From Jaltomata sinuosa (taxonomy: Eukaryota > Streptophyta > Magnoliopsida > Solanales > Solanaceae): a DNA stretch of 64,000 nt. The stretch spans positions 127,938-191,937 of the forward strand of contig QJPP01000278.1 of the NCBI GenBank assembly GCA_003996215.1, given 5' to 3'. Under the pieces are notes generated by a model, which ran no database searches, had not been told where the DNA came from, and saw nothing but the letters and a program-made list of their open reading frames with translations. The position numbers and the translations under genes were made by a program. Positions 33,779 through 45,021 of the stretch are shown here, piece by piece; the first letter of the stretch is position 1, and every line of letters starts with the position of its first letter.

Positions 33779-35860
33779 TGTAATACCTCAGAAATTGAAC
33801 CAGCTATCTAAGTCTGAAACTCAGGAAAATTTCATGTTTTCAAGAATGATGGGTCCAAACCATGGAGCCTGGTTTGAACCACGGGTCGTGGAATGGAACT
33901 GTGGTTTCCTTCTGTTGATTCAGTCTCTAGTCTAAAACCATGAGTTGGTTCTACAGATCATGGTTTAGGCTATGAATCTGTCTGGTCAACTCGTGGAACC
34001 AGATCAGAGGGTTGACAAGTCCCTCAAGTTTCACGACTCAATTCTACGGCCTGTCGTTTGAATGACAAACTGTCATTTTGAGTCATGGTTTGACCAGAGA
34101 CCAGCTAAGTCTACTGGAATCACGAGTCCTAAAAAGACCCATCATCCATTCTACGAGTTTGTCTTATTAACTTATAGAATGTCCTTCTGCAGCTTGAATT
34201 GTTGGCCAAGAACCCCGAGTTGGAACCATGGGTCATGATTCAAATGATGACCCGTAGAACTGACCCGTGATAATAGAAGCCCACCCATTTTCCAGCCTTT
34301 CATTAATTATATCCCAGGGGTATTTTGGTCTTTTCCAACCCTTTTAAATCTTAAGTGAGGTCATTTTGGCCATTTCTAGCACGATTCTTAGCCCTATTAG
34401 CCTAAGTCTCTCCTGATTACCTCATTCTTCTCCCAACAAGGAAAAGTTCTTCTCTCAAGCTCCAAGTTCAAGTCTCCTAAGTCTTTTTAATTCAAGTATG
34501 TTAGCTTCAATCAAGGTATGTGGGTATTCAACAATGGGTTCCTTTCACCTTGTGTCCAAAACCCCCAATCCTCAAATTGAATTATGAACTTGTGAAATTA
34601 GGGTTTTGATATAAATTGGGAAAAACCTATAAAATCAGTTTCTATGCTTACATTCATGGCTTCTTATTTCTTAATTATGATTTGATCATGATTCCTCCAT
34701 TGGTTTTGAAAGCACAAGCATTAAAGTTACTTTCTAGCATGATCCCATTGAATTTCATGTTTTCAAGAGAAATTTGATATGATTATATATCATGACCTTT
34801 CTTGTGTTTATGGAATTGCATGCTTAATTCTTCAAGTATGAAATTAGAAAGGTAAAGCATGATTTGAATTATAGTTATGCTAAGTCATTAAAAGTATGAA
34901 TTTGAATTGCATGGCATCAGATATGTCTTATTGATTTTCAAACAGTTTTGACATCAGATATGTCATCAGTTATGATCTGTTTTGACATCAGATATGCCCC
35001 AGTATTATATGAGCTATATGTATGTTTTGGGTGTAGTATTTAGCACTGAGTTGGACAGGGTGAGAGTACCCTTAGTCCTAGAACTACATGCCCCCGTAGG
35101 TTTATAAGTCCCCTCTGTTGGGCATCAGATTTGGTGATCATGCCACAGTCATGCCTTTATACCCTGGCAAGGTATAGTGGGACCTCTTGATGGGACGTAT
35201 AAATCAGATTCCATGTAGCTCACATGGTCCCTCCCTCAGAAAGAGTTTATGCATTAAAATGTATTTGACTCTTATTCAGATTTCAGACTCTTTGTTTATA
35301 ATCATGTTTTCAGTGTGTGGTATTTCATAGAGTCATTTGCATCCAGTTTTACCTTTAAAGCATGATTTCAATTATTAAAGCATACTTAGCATGTTTTGTT
35401 ATGTTCATGTCTATCTCATATACTCAGTACATTCCATAGTATTGATGCATATCTTGCGCTACATCCTTTGATGATGCAAATTCAGGTGTCCCTTCTCAGA
35501 CCCATTGATAGAGCTTCCAGGCCACTCTCTATCAGCTATTGGTGAGTCCTCTCAGGTCGAGGACTAGTTATGTTCTTAGTCTGTGCTAGTTAATTACGTT
35601 CATACTTTGAGTCAGCTAGGGTCTTCTCCTAGCAACTCCTTATGTCATGAATAGAGGCTTTTCAGACATAGAAGATATTTGGGTCTTCTTCAAATCTTGT
35701 TCTTTTGATTTTAACATATGGATTGAGTATTCCTAATTCGTATTATGATTCCGCTATGCTTAACTGTTATACATGAGTTATGCTATGACCAAGGGTTAAT
35801 CTGGGGCACTTGTGTACCGGATCTTGTGTTACGCCTAGGGGGTAGCCTCAGGGCGTGACA
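33779..35860 (+). mobile_element. S: solo LTR of the B family
   Basis: It is 2,082 bp, starts TGTAATACCTCAGAAATTG, ends GGGCGTGACA, and has a perfect TSD CAAAC (33774-33778, 35861-35865). It aligns with both B LTRs but is distinct in detail. The missing internal part and second LTR, with an intact TSD, indicate recombination between the two LTRs of a former full element. The dyad-word cluster is at 33850-34270. Confidence 0.9.
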
Positions 35861-35865
35861 CAAAC

Positions 35866-36671
35866 CTCCTAAGCGCTAGTCATGAAATGTGTGGAAAAAA
35901 AAAGGGAGCAAAGGAAAGTTCTAGTTTGCAATAGTAAAAGGGTATGAAAAGCAATGTTGGCAGTGAGCAATATAAAAAAAATTAGAGTGTTGTCCTTGTA
36001 AATATGAAAGTAATTGTTGTCTTTGAATAAAGGTTGCTCCTTGCCATTCCATTAAGTGGGAAGGAAGAATGGAAATAAAAGGTGAAGTGTGTATTATACT
36101 AAAAGAGCTTAGGAACGATAGCCACTATTCGTGCCAAATGAATCCTACCTTTCCCTTATTCTACATTACAACCAACCAATGTCCTTTTTGATCCTATGTT
36201 TGATGGTTCCTATATCAGTAGAGTATTACACTATGGGCAAGCTTATGGTTCATACGGTGTTACATGCGTAATTCATTGTGAGTGTGAGTTCCTTCTCTTC
36301 TTGTTTGTCTTACAGTCCCTCATGTGTGCGTCATATAAAAATAAGGGACATTCTTTGGTCTAAAGTGAGGGCACATGGTGATTACTGATGGACTACAAGA
36401 TAAATTATTTTCACTGTTTAGCTTATACAATCGTTTCTTAACAATATGATGTCATGTGTGGATCCGCATATCTTAGAGTAGAGTTGATTACACTTGGGCT
36501 AAAGAAATTAGTTTTGGGAATTTATGTGATAACATGCTTAAAGTTACCTGACAGAACTGTTGTAGACATCCTGTGTTTTCTGATAATTAAAAAGTTGTTG
36601 GTATTCTGTTTAGCCATTATGTGAGTCTTGTTTTGTTTGCTTGAGGACAAGAAAAATCTCTAAGTTAGTGG
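35866..36671 (+). other. A: 3' untranslated region, right of S
   Basis: No coding sequence is seen. The hairpin CTTG-AGGA-CAAG lies at 36640-36651, 20 nt before the 3' LTR. The PPT is poor (AAAAATCTCTAAGTTAGTGG), with no G run. Confidence 0.55.
36640..36651 (+). promoter_or_regulatory. A: AGGA-loop hairpin upstream of the 3' LTR
   Basis: CTTGAGGACAAG has a 4-bp stem with loop AGGA. Flanking TTTG and AAAA add at most weak pairing. Confidence 0.5.
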
Positions 36672-38033
36672 TGTTAATGTGCCGAAATTTTATGGAATAT
36701 TTGATGTTTTTAACAAGGAAGTTTTGTAGTTTTCGAGTAAATATTATGCAAATTTATGTGTTTTGGTTGTGTTTCAGGAAAAGATTGACTTAAATCAACA
36801 AAAGAGCTTAGTTTGGCCAAAAACGAGACGTTTTGCTGATCATTGTGAGTTCAAACGAACCATTGGTACAACTGTTGCATTCAACCTCGAACACAGAAAC
36901 TGATAAAAAAAGTTGATTTAAAATGGGAGGCAAAATGGACCGTTCTTCAGAGAAATGGTCCGTTCTCCCTACCATTTCAAGAACCAAAAAGTTGTCTGAT
37001 GTAAGAAGTTACAACGCAGAAGGAAATGGTCCGTTGTGACAAAAAACGGACCATTTTGGCATCCATTTTGGGGACGCATCTTTCCTTTCCTAGACCAATC
37101 CAAATTTAATTTATACTTGCCTATAAATAGGACTCCTAGGGTATTTTTTAGGACACTTCTTTCAGCATAGTTTTTACACATTTTTGAGGAGAAACACAAC
37201 GTTACTTCATGCTTTGAGAATTGAAACAATTTGTGGTGATTCTTTTAGTGCTTGTTTGGAAGAACAACTTTTGATTATCAATCTATTCGATTTGTAAGTA
37301 TTCCTCTTTCAACTATATTTGTTTCTTTTCTCTATAGTATGGGTAACTAAACCCCAAATCTGGGATTGTGAATCCGTACAATGAACAAGTCTTAGGGAAA
37401 AAGTGTTGATATATGTTGAATAGGTTGGGTTGAGTTGTTAATAATCGTATTATTGGAAAAATAGCACTTGCAAACGTTAATTAAAAGCACTTGAATCTTA
37501 GTGTTTTCCAGAAGGATTCATTGAGATTGGGAAATTGTTAAAGACTAAGAACTCAAAGAGTTAATCTTTTTTTAATGGGACTTCGTAGTAATATGTTAAT
37601 TCCACTTAACTTAGTGTGGTCGTTTAAATAAAATGCTTCATTTTATTTGGGAAGATAAATGAAGGATTGATCAATTTCATATCAGAAGGTAGTAATTGGT
37701 ATCATTGACCATAGTTCTCCCGAAATCAACCTAGGATTTCCTATATCAATGCTTGTAACCAGTAGATGAGTGCCCTTGTGTTGTTAAACAATCTATGATT
37801 CCACAAAACTTTATTAACTCTAAACATTCATATTTGCAAACTATACTTTTAGTACAACATATCATACTCTTGTTAATGGATAAGATTTTACATAACGTGA
37901 AGTAAATCAATAACTTTAAGTATTATATTTCTTACTCTATTCCCTGTGGGATTCGACCTCAGCCTAGTTGTTGGGTTAATATAATTGACAATGTCGTTTG
38001 CACTTTTTATTAGGGTGTAATTTGAATGTATCA
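36672..38033 (+). repeat. A: 3' LTR
   Basis: It starts TGTTAATGTGCCG and ends GTATCA. TATA box at 37122-37131. It aligns with 2145-3520, with scattered substitutions and indels. Confidence 0.85.
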
Positions 38034-38122
38034 CTCCTCCACTACCAAGAATGCCAAGCAACCAATACTCACTGCCTTCCGGCTCAAGGCATCCATTACC
38101 ACGTTATCCTTGCCTGGGTGAT
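38034..38122 (-). pseudogene. E: end of RNase H, between A and D
   Basis: The minus strand reads HPGKDNVVMDALSRKAVSIGCLAFLVVEE, the end of RNase H (catalytic Asp in MDALSR). It continues into RPLALDI at 2144 once A is removed. Upstream E sequence is displaced by D and presumably lies beyond the window. Confidence 0.85.
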
Positions 38123-39107
38123 TGATAAGTGAATAATCGACTAACTTATTGATCCTTTAATCATGAATTATTGCTATTTTTTGATGAGATTTAGATGTTC
38201 TTATGGCCTTTATTGATGTGTATACAGGTACTTGTGATCAAAGATAGAAAAGAAGGAAATGGACCCAAAAAGAGCCTAAAAGGAGTTGAAGTGTCACGAC
38301 TCGAAACCGAGCGATGATGGCGCCTACATAACCCCTCAGTAGGCAAGCCAAACCCAACGATGCGAAAGACAATAATAACAATAAAACTAAGGAAAAGTGG
38401 AAGATATAAAGAATAGACAGGGCCAATAGCATATATACATACGAACATACAAATATACAAAAGATGGCCCTAAAGTGACCGAATAGATAAAACGTACACG
38501 AGAACCAACCTGGACCTGTTGTCACTAGTACAAGAGCGACTAAAGTAAGGAGTAGCTATACAACAGACAATATCTATCCAAAATACAAAATATAGACAGG
38601 ATGTACAAGATGAAAAGTATTTAAAGTCTCCAAAAGCGCTGAGAGCTCACCGCGATCCGAACTACAACAAGCCTAAAACGACAGGAAGATCTGTGAGCGT
38701 GGCTCGTACTAGGTGTTGCATCAAAAAAAGATGCAGAGTGTAGAATGAGTACCAAGACCACGGGTACTCAGAAGGCATCATAGGCCGACCGAGCGCAGAA
38801 AGATAATATATAAATAATAAGATACAGGAAAGCAGTTAAAATACAGGGATTCACCTAAATCTAGTTATAAAGCCAAAAATCAAAACAACTAAATCAATAA
38901 AAGGTGAAGTAATAACAAGATCAACTCAAATCAGCCAATAATCAAAACGCACCCAAAGCCAATGCAATGTGATGCAACAATGATGTAATGTATGAATGTA
39001 TACAAGTCAAACCCGGTATCTAGTACGCGGGCGCCTTGGATGAAATATTGACTTATTAAATGAGTGCAGGAAGGCAACACCCAAAATAGAGCATCGGGGA
39101 GCCCTGG

Positions 39108-39280
39108 AAATGACCTCGGACTCATCAACATATGCATAAAAGTAAAACCTGAGATTACACATTGAGCGCCCGGAATTTAACCTCAGACTCGTCAGTGTAT
39201 GCGTAAAAGTAAAACCCGAGATAACACATCGGGTGCCTAGAATTTAACCTCGGACTCATCAACATATGCATAAAAAGTAG
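39108..39280. repeat. G: 67-bp tandem repeat in the LTR
   Basis: The word CCTCRGACTCRTCA occurs at 39114, 39181 and 39248, exactly 67 bp apart, followed each time by TATGCRTAAAA. The other LTR has the equivalent array at about 45846-46005. Confidence 0.85.
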
Positions 39281-40104
39281 TATTTTTCCCTTCTTTTCCC
39301 AAAATCAGTAACAATTCCAAAGCAATCCTTTTAAAAGCCCAAAGATCATGAAAACCCAATAATTGTCAAGTGTAGGACCAAAAAGCCTTAAAATCATTCT
39401 TTTCTGTACAGATAGTCATGACAATGCAGTATGAGAATACAAATTTCCATATTCAAATAAAACACACACAACAATGCGAAACAGGGCAAAGTGAAACTGA
39501 CCTGGAACTCCATCCATATCCAGGCTATGGCCTCAGGCCCATAGTTACACATAACGGTAGAATAAAGTGAAAAGATACCCAAAATAAAGCAAAAAGCACC
39601 GAGAATATCTACTTTACCTCTAAACCTCCTTAAAGCATACTAAGGATTCTATACTAGCCATAAATATACTACAAGCTCCTAGGCTAAGGATAACATAACA
39701 ATTCTAAACTAAAATCCGAAATGGGCAATTAAAGTGATAAACAGGATTTAAGCCTAAATCTATCTAATATCCAACCTAAAGTTCAGTAACATATAAATAT
39801 ACATAATCTAACTAACTCAGTCTAGAAAGTAAACTGTAACCTACCTCGGGGCTGAACTACAAACACAAACTGTCACTTGTGTGCCTTTCCCTTCTAACAG
39901 CCTCAGAAAGATGACATGCTATGAAGATTATAATCTAGGTGTCAAGATGAGAATAACGACACCCATAATGCTATACAAAAAATCGGTCCAAAAATCGAGT
40001 TGCAAAATGACCCTCAGGGTCCGCACAGTGAAACAAAAAATAAAATTCACAATTTTATCGGCTGTGAATTTAGGAACCCATGCTCAAAATTTGAGCACAA
40101 ATAG

Positions 40105-40248
40105 AGGGTTCAGGGTTTAGGGTTCAGGGTTCAGGGTTTAGGGTTCAAGGTTCAGGGTTCAGGGTTCAGGGTTCAGGGTTCAAGGTTTAGGGTTCCGGGT
40201 TCAGGGTTCAGGGTTCAGGGTTTAGGGTTTAGGGTTCAGGGTTTAGGG
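40105..40248. repeat. Telomere-like heptamer array in G's LTR
   Basis: There are twenty consecutive 7-bp units: 11 GGTTCAG, 6 GGTTTAG (the plant telomere repeat TTTAGGG in register), 2 GGTTCAA and 1 GGTTCCG. The G-rich strand is the plus strand. The flanks match the other LTR (GCTCAAAATTTGAG before, GGCTCAAAAC after), which has about 14 unrelated bases here instead. Confidence 0.9.
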
Positions 40249-41180
40249 AATTTAAGAGGGCTCAAAACATCCCCAAATTACTACTAATTTATGAGAACAA
40301 GAGTGGAGAATTGCGATTTTCAAGGGCAGAAATGTACAAATTTGGAAGCAAGAATCGACCACAGACTAGAACTACAGCTGCCACAAACAATCAAGCTCTC
40401 CAACACAGCTTTAACCCAAGAAAAATTATGCTTGTCAGAACCTCACCCAAGGAGGTTTTTGAGCTTGAAGGAAAAAAAAGGCTTGAAGAAGAAGAGGCTT
40501 ACCAACGATAAAGGAGCGAGATTAACGATAATTTGGAGAATTCCCACGAGCCCACTCTTCTTGAGTAATTAGAGTTGTGAAAAATGAAGTTGGAGTTGAA
40601 AAAAGTGAAAGAAGTGAAAGAAGTGAAAGAAATAGGCTGAAAATCGTGAAAAACAAGAATTTAAAGGGGCTTGCCGCAGGCTGGCGCCGTGGGGCTACAA
40701 TGCAACAAAAACCAGCAGTTTTCCAAACTTCTCACGGGCATTCCAGGAACGATCGCAACCCGATACTGACAAACCAATAGAGCTATTTGAGTGGAAATGA
40801 CATTCTAGACTCAATGGAATCAACGAATTTACCAATGGAGATTGTTTTAAGAAAAAGTGGGCCCCATGACCAAAACTAACTCCAAACTCAATACCCCAAA
40901 ATAAGTCTGTAAGCCCCACGACCTGAACCTGCTGACCAAAGTTAACCCTACCAGCCAAACTGGCTTGAAAACATAAAAATCCACACAAAACCAAATCGAA
41001 AGCACTCAGACCCAGACCAATGATCCTACTAGACCAAAATTCCTGTTCTGGAGCCAACAAAATTGTCGGAAATAGATTTTGAGCACGTTTACCAAAAAGC
41101 TTTACCGAAGTCAAAGGTTTTTTAAGTTCAAGTTTTAGAACAGGGTAATGGTCATAACGACTCAACGAATGGCCTGGGTA

Positions 41181-44100
41181 CCGATCCACAAAATCCCTTT
41201 ATTCTGACCTGAATTCTTTTGAATCGCAATCATGAAGCTTCAAATAAGCAGAACCCTTGAGCCCCTCTCAAAGTATCAATAGTTATACTGGAGATCCATA
41301 GTTCTCGTTATACTCAACCACAAGCAGTGTCACCTTTATACTCAAATTTAATCCAACTAAGTTATAGCTTACTATCCTTTGACACCCAAAATACTAACTC
41401 AAAGCGCATCCTCAAAAACCATAGTAGTTCTACCCCAAACGACCATCAACCATCGGACGAACCCTTATGCTAAGACCAACCTCGTTATATGAACCCATTT
41501 GAACCAACCATCTTAACCTACTGTCTGAACTTGACTGAAACTTGCACACCAGCTTGGAAAAAGGCATGTATGAGCACCCTGTGTCGATGAAAAACCATCT
41601 GACCGTAGGACAATCCCAGCCTTGCTGAACCATGCCAAGTTTAAACTTACTGAAATCGAATGGACAAGGGTAACCTGCCCAAAAGACTCAAACCAAAACC
41701 AAGACCCTGCAAGGAGTGTGATAAACCTGCCACGAAGTCCGTATCCATTAACTATGCTCCAGACTCTCGAAAATACCACTGTTGCTCCAAACACTTGAAC
41801 ACTATTCGAATTTTAAGATCACCTTACTAGTCTAACTTCAGGGAGCAGTCCACTGTGTCGTGAATATCAAGTCAAACACCCCATAGGCAAAGGAAGAGTA
41901 CCTGAAGTCCATGATCGCCACCTAGATATAGGCAAAGTCTTAACCCTCTAACTCACCGCTTTGTCCCGAAACAACTGCTCTACTGTATCTGCATACAAAC
42001 CAATAACTCTGAAGCATACAACATACCAAACTCCCGACCCACACTGGCAAAGCCTAAACAATACTGGAATCGCATACAATAGATGACCTCTCGGAGAACT
42101 AACCCATTCCAACCTCTATCTCGAGTTACCACTAGAACCTAAGGTAGCCCTGGTGGCTTCAACCTGCACAACCTGATCACATATATTACAACACCATTGA
42201 TTCCATCTACCCAAAGTGAATGAACCTCTTACTAATAAGAACATCGTTGAGGTCCGAAATGTCCAACCCAATACGATGGTTAGCAAAAGAGTGGATGTCC
42301 ACAACCAACCACCACTCTAGAACTGAATTAGGAAAGCTATGTCTGCACGCCATGCCTTCTGACATAACAAACAGCAACCAAAGAGAACTATCAATGAACC
42401 ACACAAAGTAGTCTTCTAGCCCATGATTCTGAAACCCAACTCCAATTTACCTACCAATGACTCTGTTGAAATCATGATTAGACCCGTACGTTGTCGATGA
42501 ATACTTAGGAATCGGAGTCCACTAGGATCTGAATGTAAAGTTTGCCTAACCCGTAGATGCTACGAAAACTTGGGTCCTCTCAAGAATGTAGCAAGCTAAT
42601 CACAGCTGATGCAACAAGCCCCCAAAGGTAGCACTGGAAAATCTTACCACCTTGACCTCTACTAGAAGAAACCCTGCCCTCGAATTTACCTCATGTACAA
42701 TGCGATTGCACTCTGTAGTCCGTCGAATCAAGTCATCAACCCGTAAACCAAAGCATACCCTCAGTCATAACCTCAGTCAGCTACTAGTAACCCATATATA
42801 TATATATGCAAGAAGTCATCTTTCTCCTTTTTCAAACCCAACAGAACCCTTTCCAAAGATACACCAAACCTAACAGACTCTCTCTCTAATAAAACCTAAA
42901 GTTATTGCCCTAGCTTCCGTTTTTATACTATCAACACACAATAGGGCAAGAAAATAATAGGCCGAATACCCAACTCAACCACAATGCTACAGTCCATACT
43001 TAACCATCATGCCACAGTCAACCCACCATGCTATATTCAAAATTCAACAAGAAGGCTACGATCCAAACTCAACTAGATAGGAAACTGAAGAAAACATTGA
43101 GAACAACCCATAAACCTGCTAACTCCCTAAACCAACCATTGACGAAGGTTAATCCTAACCTCCCGAGAAAAGCAAAGCCAACCAATACCCACTGCCCTTA
43201 ACCATCGCCACACTTCTTAAGATAAACAACCTACTTTAATACAAAGCTATTAGAACCACACCATACTAACAGAAAGGCTCCTATCTAATGCTAGATAATG
43301 TCCTAGGGAAGAACCACCTAAGGTCACTAGAATAAGAAACACTCAACCCAATTCAAGAAACACGGCGAAAACCAGAAATAAAGCTAACAAGACCTACCCA
43401 CGAGGCAAAAACCTAGGCAAACACCTCCCAAAACCAACAAACCTCATCCACTACTAAAGAATTCAACTATCGAGAAAAACACACACATAAAGACTGAACT
43501 CACAAGCACAACCAAAGGATAGAATAGAAAATCCATAATTGATCGAAAGGCTGCTAACCATCACTATAAGAAGATAGCACATGCTAATGCACCTACAGTC
43601 CCAATGGGAGCCCCTACACCCGAGGAACATACATAAGAGTAAAAAATCCCTCCGGCGTCCCATACCACCAGAGCACACACTGAGCGAATAACAAATAAGG
43701 ATTCAAACACAATATGAATGATATGATAGAGCTAGGTGTAACAGTGGCACTATATGTACCTCCCCCAGCACTCGCAACTCATGGCCCCTAGTTCGGATCG
43801 ACAAGATCCATGGAAGTCCTCGACCACATACAAAAAAATTATGAAATCTCAAAGTATAACTGCCTGGGGTCCCACTAGGTCTAAAATAGTACTCGCAAAT
43901 CTCAAACCCTAAATAAGGTGCCTGGGATGTATCCGGGACTAAATCCATAATAAAAATATGTCTAGTGCTACAACATATCCAAGCCTAGTATCAGTATGAA
44001 AATCAGTGATAAAATCATCATAAAATCCCTTTTTACTCAAAAAAGATCCATAAAGTCAGTTCCCAATCCCTTTTATAATCATTATACCAAAAAATGGGCC

Positions 44101-45021
44101 CTCGAGGCCATGCAAGTTTTTGAAAACCGCTAATAGTAGGCTCGTAGCTAAGAAATAGTAAAATATACAGAAATCCCCTTTGTATGAATGGTATGATCAT
44201 AGGAAAACAATATCCCAATGGCTCATAATCAACATATCGGCCCTGCACAGGCACAATCAGCTCTACAACATACAAAACCAACCTAAACTCATAACTCGAT
44301 GTCCCGGACTCGCGAAATCCCCCAAATATCCCACCATCTATGGTCCAAATGCATACACAAGGTCCACACGGGTCATAAGGGTAATACTATGACATTAGAT
44401 CAAATACTACAACGAAAGCAAGAAATAAGACAGTGGAAGAAGCGCGCAAGGTCTAGGGTGCCAACCTAGAATATCCAATCCAAGGATACCAATTAAAATA
44501 GTTATAAAAAATAAACGCAAAGTCTAAGGTAGGGGAAACAATAACCTTAAACCTAGCCAAATCACCTCTTGAAGAATAGGGTGCTGCACCTACCCGTGAT
44601 ACATATACACCCTATGGAAGAGTCGAAGTCCAAGCCATGGTGCCCTGAGAAACTGGGGTAGCCATTTATCATACCGGAAGTTGGGTTATCCCCAAACCCC
44701 CTCTTAGCTGAAGTGGTAAGCCCACACTCTGAAATCCCAGGGCTGAAGCAAGCACTGGAGTAACAGGCATAGGAGCCTCGTCGTCGCCCATTGTCGTACT
44801 CGTCCTAGGTATCTGAGGAGGAGTGAAACAACTAAAGTTTTAGAGGTCGATGCAGTCAAGGACGCACTATCAGGAATCAAACTAGGTAGAATCTTTCCTA
44901 AGAATGTCCTATAGCCTCTTGGAGATAGGATACGGATGTCATCATATCAATCCACGAGACTCTACTAGACATTTACCCTTGTACTGGTGAGACAGGTGAA
45001 CCTAGAGCTCTGATACCACTC
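41181..45021 (-). other. G: internal region of unknown content
   Basis: Apart from the PBS, I recognise no gag, protease, RT or integrase motif on either strand. Short frames exist but none shows domain motifs. A small TA microsatellite is at 42794-42807. The region may be a decayed gag/UTR or captured non-element DNA. Confidence 0.5.
45007..45018 (-). other. G: primer-binding site, initiator Met tRNA
   Basis: The minus strand reads TGGTATCAGAGC, three bases from the end of the 5' LTR. Confidence 0.85.

Larger units (their letters stand above)
2145..38033 (+). mobile_element. A: Athila-like Ty3/gypsy element, split by B, C and S
   Basis: The element is bounded by two related LTRs of about 1.37 kb. 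It contains a tRNA-Asp-type PBS, gag, protease, RT, RNase H, integrase and a post-pol reading frame, in the order expected for Athila-type elements. It is interrupted by B, C and the solo LTR S. Without these insertions it is about 13.2 kb. It entered element E: the E pol frame ending VVEE at 38034 continues as RPLALDI below 2145. The left junction reads CTCTT and the right CTCCT, an imperfect TSD, and a few bases at the left LTR tip appear lost. No reading frame is intact. Confidence 0.85.
38292..41180 (-). repeat. G: 3' LTR (minus-strand sense), incomplete
   Basis: It starts TGTCACGACTCG on the plus strand. It aligns with 45022-47958 until about 41180, where similarity stops roughly 100-150 bp short of the expected TCATTACA end, so the LTR-internal junction and the PPT are lost. 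It carries a telomere-like array not found in the other LTR. Confidence 0.75.

Noticed and set aside
40695..41189. 164-residue open frame on the minus strand
   Set aside because: It lies in the G LTR. The partner LTR has only broken similar frames (47433-47675), and no domain is recognisable.
43160..43210. Weak likeness of the minus strand to the end of RNase H (RAVGIGWLCF)
   Set aside because: No neighbouring RNase H or integrase sequence supports it on either side; treated as chance.
45007..45018. tRNA gene from the Met-tRNA-like word (also at 8383 and 58039)
   Set aside because: Only the 12-13 nt primer-binding match is present beside an LTR; there is no cloverleaf.
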